In this document: positions 54,859 to 64,000 of the stretch, piece after piece
Layout: each line of letters begins with the position of its first letter
Position numbering within the stretch: the first letter of the stretch is position 1
Translations under genes and position numbers: made by a program
Source of the DNA: [Phialemoniopsis] sp. UDSM-2020
Taxonomy: Eukaryota > Ascomycota > Sordariomycetes > Thyridiales > Thyridiaceae
Assembly: GCA_018873225.1 (NCBI GenBank)
Contig: JAEILZ010000009.1
Location: 2,347,501-2,411,500, forward strand
DNA: 64,000 nt
Direction of reading: 5' to 3'
The notes under the pieces: generated by a model
What the model saw: only the letters and a program-made list of their open reading frames with translations
Database searches by the model: none
What the model was told of the DNA's origin: nothing

Positions 54859-57806
54859 ATGCATTTGCCGGCAGCTCTACTGCTGGCCGGCGGCCTGCAG
54901 CTTGCCGCCGCCGCGGTGGCCAAGAAGGTCCTCCTCATCAGCGATTTCGCCGACAGCCGAGAGAACTTCTGGGCTTCTGCACTGTCTGGTCTTCTACGTA
55001 AGTTTTGTCCTACTTTGACGTGTGTTGCAAGGTGATAGATGCGACGAGATGCTAACAACCCTCGACTCCTGCAGCGACGACGATGACCACGTCGCAGCTC
55101 CAAGCTTTGAGCGACGAGGACCTTGCTACGTACAATGCCGTCATCATCGGCGACAAGCTACAGAGCTGCCAGGTATCGGACATCGCCTTTATCGACTCGA
55201 ACCTTCAGGCGAAACTGGGCCGCGTCGCACAGGGCAACATATTCCTGCTCGGCAACAGCGCATCCAACAACTACCAAGTGGCCAGTCAGCCCGGCAAGGA
55301 GAAGGTCGACACGATGGTCAAGGACGGTATCAACTGGGTTACCAGCGGCCCGTCCACAGGCTTGTACCTGTCTCTCTCCTGCTACTACCTGAGCTCCACC
55401 GGCGCCGGTGAAGTCGTCCCGGCGCTCTCGGCATATGGTCTTTTCTATGCCGCCTCGCCCAACGGTATCGCTAACCAATGCAGTAACGGCTACGTCAACC
55501 GGAACAACGTCCTCCAGGGCCTGGTCAATGAGGATTTCGCACTAGCTGGCGCCTGCAATGTCGCGGAGACCTTGCTAATTCTCTCACTCACGGGGACAAA
55601 GCCGTTCCTGGCGGACGCGTCGAAAGACGATGGCACGCAGACCTACGGTCTACCCTTCATCCTCAGCCGAGAGAGCACTGCCAGCAAGTGCGGTGATGGC
55701 AACATAGATGCCGCCTTTGGGGAAGTCTGCGATGACGGCTCCGAAAACAACGGCAAGGCGTACAGCGCTTGTGACATCAACTGCCACTGCTCCAGGACTG
55801 AAAGTGCCCCCCCCGGCGAGTGTCCCAAGCCCCCGAACGTGTGCGGCAACAAGATCTTCGAGTCCGCTGCAAACGAGGAGTGCGACGCTGGACCCAAAGG
55901 TGACGCTACTCTCTACTGCGACCAGAACTGCAAGTGTACCACCGCTCCTGATCCCAACAACCCCGGCCAATGCCTCCCTCCCACCACAACCAACAGCTGC
56001 GGAGACAACGTGAGGGGCGGCGACGAGGAGTGCGACCAGGGCTTGAGCGGCGGAGACGAGTGCAACAAGGATTGCAAGTGTATCTACGGACTGGACTCGG
56101 CGACCAACGAGTGCGTTCCCAAGCCAGTTTGCGGCAATGGTGAAAAGGAGCAAGGCGAGGAGTGCGAACCGAAAATGTTGACGCGACGCTGGGCCCTGGG
56201 TGCTCGTATGTCGGACCCTGTCGCCGACGACGTCTGCTCGGCGACTTGCAGCTGTATATATGGGAAGAGTCCGACCCCCGGCACCGACTGCAACCCGAAG
56301 CCCGTCTGCGGAGACCTCACTACCAATCAGGCCACGGAGGAGTGCGACGAGGGCCCAAAGGGCGGTGATTTGTGTTCGGAGTCCTGCACTTGCTTGTATG
56401 GCGTCGACTCGGCCAAGGGAGGGTGCAACAGCAAGCCGCCTGCGCCCCCGACCTGTGGTAACGGCAAGCTAGACTCGGACTCCGGCGAACAGTGCGATGG
56501 AGGAGATTTGTGCTCTGAGGTCTGTACCTGCATCTTTGGGGTGGGTCCGGCCAAGTCTGGCTCTTGTCTGCCGAAGCCTGTCTGCGGCAACAATGAGGTC
56601 GAGAAGGGTGAGACCTGTGACGCAGGCGCTGCTGGAGACTCAATCTGCTCGGCGGCGTGTTCATGTATATATGGTGTAGCCTCGGATGGCACATGCAACC
56701 CGGTTCCTCCGGTCAACTCCGTGCCGCCCACGAGCACCGCCCCCACTTCGGCCCCGACCTCCAGCCGGACCCCGGGCTCCACTGCTCCGTCGTCGCCGCC
56801 CACGTCGAGCCCGGTCACCCGGACCTCCAGCTCGAGCTCTCCCAGCTCCACCAACAACCCCTTCCCCGCCAGGTTGAACTCCGTCTTTAGCTTCCTCGGC
56901 TGCACTGGCTCCCTGCAGAACTACCCGTCCTTCTTCTTCCAGACCACGGACCCGGAGATGGATCTAGACAAGTGCACAGCGGCTTGCTCCGAGCATGCCT
57001 ACGCCGGTGTTCATGTCACGTAAGTCGAGCCGCCATTCATTTTTGACATGAAAAATTGATAAACTAATACTCAAATGCTCTACAGCAACTGCTACTGCGC
57101 CGACCGATACGACGCCGTCGAGATCGTCGCCCGAGACCTCTGCAGCGTCCCCTGCCCAGGCAATCCGGCCCAGAACTGCGGCGGGTACCGCCAGAACCGT
57201 CTCGCCCGCCGTGCTGACGTGCCTCCAAACGCCCTGCTCGCCATCTACCAAAACGACCCCGTCGTCGCCACGGCCGCCGGCGCCGTCGCTACCCAGACGA
57301 CCGTAGCCACGGGCACGGTGACCGCCACCGACAGCTCCGTCGTGACGGCGACCGCCCTGCCCAACGGCGCGACCTGCATCGACGGCTTCTGCCACAAGGA
57401 CGGTTATGTCTTTGAGCAGTGCCAGGGCCTGCCGCTCCCCGGCGAGGTCGTCTTCGTGCTGGCTCCCTGCAGCTGCCACGGCGGCTGGCAGTACGTCAAG
57501 GCCGGGTGCGACGGCGCGAGCTGCGGGTCGCTCGTCGTGTACCGCGCCGTCGAGTTCACGGCCGGGAGCGCGACCAACGGCTCCGAGGTCTACCAGGCGC
57601 AGAGCTGCGGCAGCTGCGCTGGCGGCCTGAGCTTCGTGCAGCCTGCGCCGCCTTCGGCGCCGGTGCCTGGTGCGCCTGCTGGCCCGACGATGGGCGGCGG
57701 ACAGACGACAGGTATCCCGGTTGTTGTTATTGCTGGTGCGGGCAAGGTGGCTGCTTTCTTGGGCTCCATGGTTGTTGGGTTTGGTGCTTTTGCCCTTCTT
57801 GTCTGA
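54859..57806 (+). CDS. Cell-surface mosaic protein: novel N-domain, seven Cys-rich repeats, WSC domain, C-terminal anchor signal
   Basis: Three exons: 54859-54997, 55075-57019, 57086-57806, in phase, 934 residues. Signal peptide (MHLPAALLLAGGLQLAAAAVA). Residues ~21-245 form a domain I do not recognise ('KKVLLISDFADSRENFW', 'TYNAVIIGDKLQSC'). Residues ~252-590 hold seven repeats of the form CGxxxxxxxEECDxG...C...CxC(I/L)YG, which matches the DUF4215/'Myxococcus cysteine-rich' repeat type; repeat 4 is shifted ('CEPK') with an insertion. A Ser/Thr/Pro linker (~595-645) leads to a WSC domain ('FLGCTGSL...CTAACSEHAYAGVH', 'NCYCADRY', 'CPGNPAQNCGG'). The intron at 57020-57085 splits the WSC domain. 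The C-terminus is hydrophobic, so GPI anchoring is likely. WSC domains bind wall glycans. Role unknown. Confidence 0.85.
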
Positions 57807-59277
57807 GGTGTTTTCTGGAGGGGGAGTTGAACCTAGATTAAGTGTGTACTTGCTAGGTTTAGATATATGAATGCATTGTCCCATTGGGTCTCTTGCGTAT
57901 GATTCCAAGTCAATCTCGCAAGGCTTGATTGTCCCGATTCTCCGGCGCAACCCTGGCAATGTTGAAACCTGATCTTTATTAATCGCCTCACCATGATCTT
58001 ATCCTTAGGAGGATATGAAGGATTATCCAACTACCTAATACGCGTGCACATCTTGTTTAAGTGTCAGTGCACGTCTTTGGATATCGTCGACCGAATGGTT
58101 TCCCGGTCCAGAACGTTCGCCTCCGATTTTAGCAAAGCATATCTTTTTAATTGGGCCGTTTTTCATTGCTTAATACGACGTTGATATCATTTTTGGCAGC
58201 TATGCTCGCCAGATTGATTTCGCCATCTAACATCACTCCTTCCTTTTCAGGCGCAGAGTCATGCGCTTGGAAGATCATGCCTGCCCAGTTCCATTAGATG
58301 CGAATAAGCCTATCGAAGATATGGACAGACTGCAGGACTAGGCGCACCTTGCTTTCTTGAAGTATTTCCGCACGAACTTGTCACTAAGCGACGCACATGT
58401 TCTTCTGGCTGGCGGTACCCGTCGCTCTTGACCACATCACTCATACACAAGGCTAGTCTGAGAAAGAAACACCACACTGGCTCAACTCTATCAAACATGG
58501 CGTCGTTTGCGACTTCATTCCCACTGTCAGCATGTTCATCGCAACGGTGAGGAGACCGTCGTCCTCGGCTCCCTCGTCTTGTGCAACAGGATGCTCAGAC
58601 ACCTCTGCCGCGTGGCCGGTTTGCTCCTACCCGACGGGCAGTTCATACGGTACCAAGATGTACCGGATGTGACCCGCCCTGCACTGCCCCGTCGATACGG
58701 GATTTTGATACCTCGAGTCGAACACATTTGTTTGTACGCTCTTCTGTATTTTCTCTTTGTCTCTGTTCCGGCCCATAGCACTCATACGACCAACCACTAT
58801 CAGTTTCCGTCTCTATCAGATATCCTACCAGGCCTTGCAGAATTATGGCGCCTCGAGGGCTGTGCTGTCGTCTTGATAGCGGTAGTGAGAACTGCCTTTG
58901 AGTACGTGGCCCCTCAGTGAGCTTGATTGAGATCCTAAGACTCAACCATGGAACAAGAAGAGTCTAATTCAGAGATCAGGAAAACATTTTCTTATTTATG
59001 TGCACGACTCGACCTTTAAATAGCTTGGGGACATCTCAGCGCCGAAAATCAACCCGAGCCCTGACTGTCCATCACCAATAGCCTCCTTGCAGCCAACACA
59101 ACAGTCACTCTGTAAGCAAGACAGTGATCCTCCATCCCCCTGTTAGGTATCGACGGCTGAGAAGAGGGTTATCCCACTACCCAACGCCATACAGATCCTC
59201 CTCCAGGACAGCAACTCTTCTGACTCAGACGAACCATCATAGATTATCCCACTGTCCGAGACGACCAGACTCCAACG
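57807..59277. other. Intergenic
   Basis: About 1.5 kb between plus-strand genes. The longest frame (58507-58920, +) starts at a TTG and shows no family pattern. The right end carries the promoter of the first MC-type gene. Confidence 0.55.
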
Positions 59278-59826
59278 ATGTGCACGGTCACGAAAGACAA
59301 GTACTACCGCGAGTGTTACCACACCGTCCCCAAGGGCCATGTCTTCCCCGGGCAGGGCAAATACCATGAACACTGCCAGCCCGATGAAGTCCACCATATG
59401 AACGTGGAACAGGCATTCGACGGGCTCTGCCCTCGCTGCACTGAGCGTAACGACTATGCCACCAGCTACCATGACTCGCTCATGCAGATCAACGCTTGGT
59501 GGTGGATGCAAATCCATTTCAATCTGCAGTACGAGTTACTGGCCCAGATGCAGTGTCTCAGAAACCAGTACCGTCTCGATGGAAACATCAAAGAGTATCA
59601 CGATCGGATGTGTGAAATGTGGGTCATGATCAGGGTTACTGCCGAGGCGACCGCAACTATCGGAGAGTCGGGAGCGCAGGAGGCAGCTCCGGACGGGGTG
59701 GCCGGCGGCAATGAGCAGTCTGGGCTCGGAGCTGAGCCATTGCCGGACACCAGTCAGGGCTCGCCGACTGGGAACGGGAATGTTTCCAAGTTGTTCGACG
59801 AGCAAGGGAACGACGGTAAGAGGTGA
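59278..59826 (+). CDS. Small 'MC' Cys/His protein, cluster member 1
   Basis: Single exon, 182 residues. It begins Met-Cys and has 'YYRECYH' at 10-15, another Cys at 33 ('HEHCQPDE'), and a CPRC pair near 51-54. After this comes a helical stretch rich in Met, Gln and Trp ('INAWWWMQIHFNLQYELL'), and a disordered Gly/Glu/Ala tail. The Cys/His order Cys2 ... C-x-H ... C ... CxxC recurs in the three following genes and suggests one structural zinc site (inference). No signal peptide or membrane helix, so probably cytosolic or nuclear. Function unknown. A run of 18 T lies 35 bases after the stop. Confidence 0.72.
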   Translation: MCTVTKDKYYRECYHTVPKGHVFPGQGKYHEHCQPDEVHHMNVEQAFDGLCPRCTERNDYATSYHDSLMQINAWWWMQIHFNLQYELLAQMQCLRNQYRLDGNIKEYHDRMCEMWVMIRVTAEATATIGESGAQEAAPDGVAGGNEQSGLGAEPLPDTSQGSPTGNGNVSKLFDEQGNDGKR

Positions 59827-60383
59827 TACGAGGGCACGGGTCATGGCCACACTGGATCTCTTTTTTTTTTTTTTTTTTGACATCAGGATATCCTCAGCGT
59901 TTAACAAGATTGGGTATTGGCAGCGTACTTGTAGGACAATGAAACACGAGAATGCTCGTCTTTAGTTCCTCTTCAGCTGCACTGGATTTCCAAATATGCA
60001 AAAGCAATGTCGGAATATTCTACAATGACGAAGAATTGCACCTCACCACCGATTCTAAATGGGTGACTGTCACTTGTTCAACGTCACTCGAGAGCACCTC
60101 GATGATACACAAGGATATCTCAACAACGACAGAATCATTCATGCATTCATACCACCGGTAATAGCGAAGTCGAGGATGATTCACGACTTTTTCAATGCAT
60201 TATCTAGGCATATTTATGGCCCAAACCCTACAAACAACAATGCCTCGATCAATAAACCCGCGTCTCGTCAAACAATTATCTCCGTGGCATGTAAAGAACA
60301 ACCATTGCTGCACTAGCCCACACCTCCAAACGCCAGCCTTATCCGTCGATCAGAGCACCAAACAACCAGCGCCGCCCAACACG
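59827..60383. other. Intergenic within the MC cluster
   Basis: About 560 AT-rich bases with the poly(T) run at the left. No further feature. Confidence 0.55.
59861..59878. repeat. Poly(T) homopolymer run
   Basis: Eighteen consecutive T, 35 bases after the stop codon at 59826. A simple homopolymer, prone to length error in assembly. Confidence 0.9.
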
Positions 60384-60869
60384 ATGTGCGTGATCCACCT
60401 CCGCGCCTGCTTCCAAGGCTGCAACGACATAGTCTCCCTCGCCAACCCCCTCCTCGTTCCCTGCGCGGCCGACCTGCGCACCCACGAAGAGCGGCAGCCA
60501 GACATGACCTGCCGCGGGACATCGCTGCCCGTGCCCACGACCAACGACTTGATCACGTTGGAGGGCGTGTGCTACGCCTGCTTCGCCAACGAGTTCGAGA
60601 TCAGGATGACGGCGGTCTGCATGGGCCACCCGCACTGGATGAACATGACGGCCGACGTCAAGGTCACGGTGCGGGCGCTAGTTTTCTCGTGCAGGCAGTA
60701 CATTGAGACGGCGCAGGATATACCCGGTTACGCGGCTGCGATGACCAAGCTCATGAACGAGGTCGCTAGCGGGCAGGCGTTGGTTAATGCGGCCTTGCCT
60801 GGGTTCGCGACGCTCAGGATGGATTTCTTGGAGTGGTTTCGAGAGTTTCTTGGGGGAGCTACGCCATGA
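60384..60869 (+). CDS. Small 'MC' Cys/His protein, cluster member 2
   Basis: Single exon, 161 residues; the frame is open further upstream, but the first Met-Cys ATG is at 60384 and matches its neighbours. Cys residues: Cys2, 'ACFQGCND' (9-15), 'VPCAADL', 'MTCRGT', and CYAC near 63-66. The remaining 95 residues are mostly helical with Met and Ala ('AAAMTKLMNEVASGQALVN'). Third positions are GC-rich. The same Met-Cys start and CxxC ending as members 1, 3 and 4 place it in the same family, although sequence between Cys positions is poorly conserved. Function unknown. Confidence 0.7.
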   Translation: MCVIHLRACFQGCNDIVSLANPLLVPCAADLRTHEERQPDMTCRGTSLPVPTTNDLITLEGVCYACFANEFEIRMTAVCMGHPHWMNMTADVKVTVRALVFSCRQYIETAQDIPGYAAAMTKLMNEVASGQALVNAALPGFATLRMDFLEWFREFLGGATP

Positions 60870-61397
60870 TAATGTAGTGGTCAGGTGAAAAAAGTTGAGA
60901 ATTTTGGTGGAGTGAGAAGAGTAATGACCATCATCCTCTGGTCGCTGAATAGCTTGGATCCCTCAAACATATTTATTGGATTTCTAAACACATTTCATTA
61001 TTAGTCCCATTTCCCATATGAGCTCATATAGCAAAAAGTCGCTCACGATAGTGTGAGTTCAATATCTGCCTGTTTGCTCGTCTCATGTCCGAACTGTGAG
61101 TGACAGCTTGCAACAGCTCGATTTTTGCATGAGATTTGGTGTCTCAAACTCAAGAATAGTCATCTCAAGTACGTATATCACGACGGGTAAGTAAGCTTGT
61201 ATGAGTATGTTGGTGATACAGTATCACCTGGGTCCTCAATCATGAGTCAACACATGAGATTCATAACATGGACCACATGTCATGGTATTCACTGGTGTAT
61301 ATAAAGTGTTTCGATAACTTCGATATCACGGAATCCCCTAAGACTTTGTTGTGAAGAACGATTATGCTCTCCTATCGAATCTACGAAAAGTTCCAAC
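60870..61397. other. Intergenic within the MC cluster
   Basis: About 530 AT-rich bases, containing the TATA-like element at 61298. Nothing else seen. Confidence 0.55.
61298..61306 (+). promoter_or_regulatory. TATA box candidate upstream of cluster member 3
   Basis: TATATAAAG, about 92 bases before the ATG at 61398. It matches the TATAWAAG consensus and lies at a plausible distance. Experimental support is absent. Confidence 0.5.
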
Positions 61398-61862
61398 ATG
61401 TGCCACACCTATACACGCAAACTCTTTACGCGATGCGGCCACTTTTTGGACCTGGACCACCAAGTCTTTGCGCGCTGCAAGAACGAAGACGGAGTGCCCG
61501 TCACCATTGGCCCCGACGGACTGTGTCCTAGGCTAAAGCGAGGCGCTGAGCCGTCACCGTACCCTTTGCAGCTTGACGAACGCTGCCTCGACTGCTTAGC
61601 CGACGACCAAGAGACGCACACCCGCACAACCTTGCGAGGCATGGCCAGGTACAATATTCTCCCTGACGAGGATAAGGGTTCTATCGAGGCAATAATGCGT
61701 CATTACCGGCAGACGCTCGACGAAACGGAGGAATGGGGTGTATATGTGATGGATATGAACCTTTTGGTCGGTAAGATCCTCACGGGCGAAGTTCAGGAGG
61801 ACGCAGACATGCCCGGGCAGGCGCGGCTGAAGAGGTCGTTTGTCGACCAGTTTGGAGAATAA
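61398..61862 (+). CDS. Small 'MC' Cys/His protein, cluster member 3
   Basis: Single exon, 154 residues. Met-Cys-His start, 'FTRCGHFLDLDH' (10-21), 'FARCKNEDG', 'GLCPR', and 'ERCLDCLADD' giving the CxxC near 63-66. The C-terminal half is charged and helical ('GSIEAIMRHYRQTLDETEEW'), ending 'RLKRSFVDQFGE'. The C-G-H after a short Lys/Arg/aromatic stretch is the clearest form of the motif shared with member 4 and with the gene at 28414. Zinc binding is inferred from ligand spacing. No secretion signal. Confidence 0.75.
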   Translation: MCHTYTRKLFTRCGHFLDLDHQVFARCKNEDGVPVTIGPDGLCPRLKRGAEPSPYPLQLDERCLDCLADDQETHTRTTLRGMARYNILPDEDKGSIEAIMRHYRQTLDETEEWGVYVMDMNLLVGKILTGEVQEDADMPGQARLKRSFVDQFGE

Positions 61863-62525
61863 TGCAGGCTCTTTGTTGATTGGTGTCTCGCCTGGCACGA
61901 AGTTTAATATCCGATGGTCCGTCGATTTGGAGTGGCGCACGTGGTGGCGCTTTTTGAAACTGGACAGGAGGATGCTGGCGAGGAACTTGGAATTGGGGAA
62001 GGTTTGCAATAATGGACTTCTCTCAGCCCCGGTCTCTTTGTCAATACTTGGAGGATTCGGACCATAAAACGGCATTATTATCTTTCTTAGGTCAATCAAT
62101 CAGTCTTGCAGCGGTCCCTGCGTTTCTGCAGTGACAGAGACGCCCTCTAACCGGCATCGATGCTCAACTCATTAAAAGTGGAGCACCTTTGGGGTGAATC
62201 ACAAACTCATGATTTTCCCCCCAGCACTGAATGAATTGAGGTGACATTTTTTATCAGTGCTGTTTTTGCTTTTGCGGCATGCAGATGAAGACGCGTCTGC
62301 AAAAGTGACCAGGTTTTTGTCCAGGCACAGCTGCAAGGATCCATCCATCTCCCTGCGCAGTCTGTAGCACCATCCTCCATCTGCATTCCCGCTCTTGTGT
62401 TCAGCAAACTTTTGAAGAAGCCCATCACCACTCTCGATAAACAAAAAGAGTGCCAACTCCATTTCCGACATCTTCACACTTCCTCACGCCACGCCCACCA
62501 CCGCTTACTCCAACTGGTCGCAACG
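61863..62525. other. Intergenic within the MC cluster
   Basis: About 660 bases with no recognisable feature beyond 3' flank and promoter. Confidence 0.55.
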
Positions 62526-63248
62526 ATGTGTTGGTACTACAAGCACGTCAAGTACACCTGCGGCCACACCTACGACTACACATTCAGCGGTCTCCCAAAG
62601 ATGCTCAGCAGATTGTGCTCGAGGAAGCTCGTGGGGAAGAAATGCGACAGAAGGTGGACCGGATACGATTACACTTGGATGGTCTACGAGCGCTGCAAGT
62701 ACTGCAAGGTCAAGCGAATCAGGCTCGACTACTGGAGCCAGAACGACTACGTCTGCTCCGTCTTTGAACAGCTCGAGGAGGCCGTCCAGGAAGCGGTCTT
62801 GGATGAGATTGAGGTGGTATTGGACGAAGCCAAAGCGACGCTGGACGGAAACGTGCTCAAGGAGAAGCTGAAGTCGATCACATACAAGCTGCGCGACCTC
62901 GTCGGAAAGTCTGAGGTGCCTGAGGGCTACTTTTCTGAGGAGGAAGAGGCCGACACAGTGTGCGCTGCTACGGAGACCAGCGAAGAGGCCGTCAAGGGAG
63001 ATGTTGCAGAGAACAAGGAAGAGGCGCCCAAAGCACCTGACACGGAGTCCGGCGAAAAGACCGACAACGCATGCACGATGCAGAGCAGCAACGAGGCGGG
63101 CAAGGGATGTGTGAATGATGTCAAGGAAGAGACCCTACAGAAATGCGCCACAAAGACCATCGAGGAGAGCGACAAGGCAGCTACGATGAAGATTAGCGAG
63201 GAGGTCAGCAAGGAGTGTACTGCGGAAGCTACCGAGGGACACGGTTGA
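62526..63248 (+). CDS. Small 'MC' Cys/His protein, cluster member 4, with acidic repeat-like tail
   Basis: Single exon, 240 residues. Start 'MCWYYKHVKYTCGHTYDY', then 'SRLCSRKL', 'KKCDRRW', and 'ERCKYCKVKRI' (CxxC ~57-60), followed by 'RLDYW'. Residues ~80-125 are helical ('EEAVQEAVLDEIEVVLDEAK'). The last ~100 residues are Glu/Lys/Thr-rich with a loose repeat of about 20 residues, each with a Cys ('AATETSEEAVKG', 'CTMQSSNEAGKGC', 'CATKTIEESDKA', 'ATMKISEEVSKEC'). The basic, aromatic N-terminal module with four or five Cys and one His suits a zinc ribbon-like fold. Probably cytosolic or nuclear; function unknown. It is the longest and best conserved member. Confidence 0.78.
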   Translation: MCWYYKHVKYTCGHTYDYTFSGLPKMLSRLCSRKLVGKKCDRRWTGYDYTWMVYERCKYCKVKRIRLDYWSQNDYVCSVFEQLEEAVQEAVLDEIEVVLDEAKATLDGNVLKEKLKSITYKLRDLVGKSEVPEGYFSEEEEADTVCAATETSEEAVKGDVAENKEEAPKAPDTESGEKTDNACTMQSSNEAGKGCVNDVKEETLQKCATKTIEESDKAATMKISEEVSKECTAEATEGHG

Positions 63249-63900
63249 ATCTGGGTACTATTACAGCCTTTCTTGTGGATGATGTACATGGTCAAAACAT
63301 GGGAGGTATCTGGGAGCTAGTTGGAGTTGGAGATGGATATTTGGATGTCTGGGCATGGAGTTCAGGGGGGCTTTTTGCTACAGCGCACTCTTGTCGATAG
63401 ATGACTTCAATGAAACGAAATGATATGACATGGTTCATCACCTAGCCTTGGACTTGACCATGCGGACTGGACAAAGTCAAAAGTTGATCCATGGATGTGT
63501 CAGAAGCTCGGACCACCACGCGTCCCTTGTCAAAGTGAAGCTTGGGTGGAGTGGAGTCTGATTCCTTGGCTGGAGCTCCCCGCTTTCGTCATAGTCTCCT
63601 GTAGCTCTTTTCTTCACTCAGGCCATGGCTGTGATCGTGATCGTGATCGTGCGACACCTGAATTACCTCATTTTCCCCTGTCCCAGAGCCTGCAAACCAG
63701 CCTTTTCGAGTTTCTGAGCTGTTTTCAATCTCGCTCTCTCCATACTGAAGCCTGTTACCACCAAGCAGCAATCGTCAAAAGCTCATTGCTGCAAACCTGC
63801 GCAGTTTGCCCCCCCACCAGAACCGGCGTGGGCCCAGCCTGATCTGAGCTTTTTTCGCTCTTCGCCAACTTCCACACATCTACACAAAGCAGTATCCTGC
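63249..63900. other. Intergenic
   Basis: About 650 bases. A short GATCGT-type tandem (TGATCG three times, about 63631-63648) lies inside. The right end is pyrimidine-rich and should be the promoter/5' UTR of the gene starting at 63901. Confidence 0.5.
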
Positions 63901-64000
63901 ATGTCCTTCCGACAAGCCGCCAGGATGACCGTCAAGACCGTTGCCGACCTCCCCACGCTCTCCCTCCTCTACAAGGCGAATCAGATCGACCTGACCCCTC
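63901..64000 (+). CDS. 5' end of an unidentified gene (truncated by window)
   Basis: An ATG at 63901 opens a frame that stays open to the edge, 33 codons ('MSFRQAARMTVKTVADL...YKANQIDL'). A second in-frame ATG is at 63925. The preceding C/T-rich leader with CACA stretches fits a fungal 5' UTR. The piece is too short to assign a family. Confidence 0.5.
   Translation, partial: MSFRQAARMTVKTVADLPTLSLLYKANQIDLTP

Noticed and set aside
58507..58920. 137-codon plus-strand frame
   Set aside because: Begins at TTG and has no conserved pattern.
1..64000. tRNA, rRNA, CRISPR, bacterial operon or prophage features
   Set aside because: GTTCRANNC-like strings were found only inside coding regions or without a foldable cloverleaf. 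The sequence is clearly eukaryotic, so CRISPR and operon signals were not expected and none were seen.

Overview
The window is eukaryotic nuclear DNA from a filamentous ascomycete, most likely a Sordariomycete. Introns are mostly 45-75 nt with GTRNGT...CTRAY...YAG signals. Genes lie close together on both strands. The families present (PTH11-type receptors, TRI12 and anion:cation symporter transporters, tannase, GPI and WSC wall proteins, translation factor EF-3) are typical of that group. Genus is not resolved. Most gene models below were assembled by hand from frame, splice signals and remembered family patterns; exon limits are given so they can be tested.

Layout. 0-8 kb: the 3' end of an S28 serine carboxypeptidase, a 9-exon TRI12-type efflux transporter (+), a secreted type-B carboxylesterase (-), and a PTH11/rhodopsin-like membrane protein (+). 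8-14 kb: one 10-exon gene (-) for a ~1633-aa protein with ankyrin repeats in front of a CorA-like membrane domain; it contains a 15-nt microexon and an apparent GC-AG intron. 15-22 kb: an epoxide hydrolase (+), an alpha/beta hydrolase (-), and EF-3 (-) with a 591-nt first intron. 22-31 kb: a gene-poor stretch holding a GPI protein with three Cys-bounded repeats (-), a kinase-like gene that lacks its catalytic-loop region (-), a small Cys/His protein (+), and an SDR (-). 31-44 kb: a metallo-beta-lactamase-like protein (+), an M50B-type membrane peptidase (+), an 11-exon transporter with microexons and a canonical GC-AG intron (+), a second PTH11-like protein (-), and two convergent BAHD-type acyltransferase paralogues. 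44-54 kb: an anion:cation symporter (-) next to a secreted tannase/feruloyl esterase (-), then COX10 (+) and a GH43 C-terminal relic (+). 54-64 kb: a mosaic WSC/Cys-repeat cell-surface protein (+), then four same-strand genes for small 'MC...C[GHYN]...CxxC' proteins, and the 5' end of one more gene.

Functional reading. The secreted peptidase, carboxylesterase, tannase and GH43 relic, with the transporters and the two GPCR-like proteins, fit a plant- or litter-associated lifestyle (inference). The tannase-symporter pair may handle release and uptake of aromatic acids. Housekeeping genes (EF-3, COX10) sit among accessory genes. The least explained parts are the tandem cluster of Cys/His proteins near the right end, the two patterned cell-surface proteins, the ankyrin-CorA fusion and the pseudokinase.
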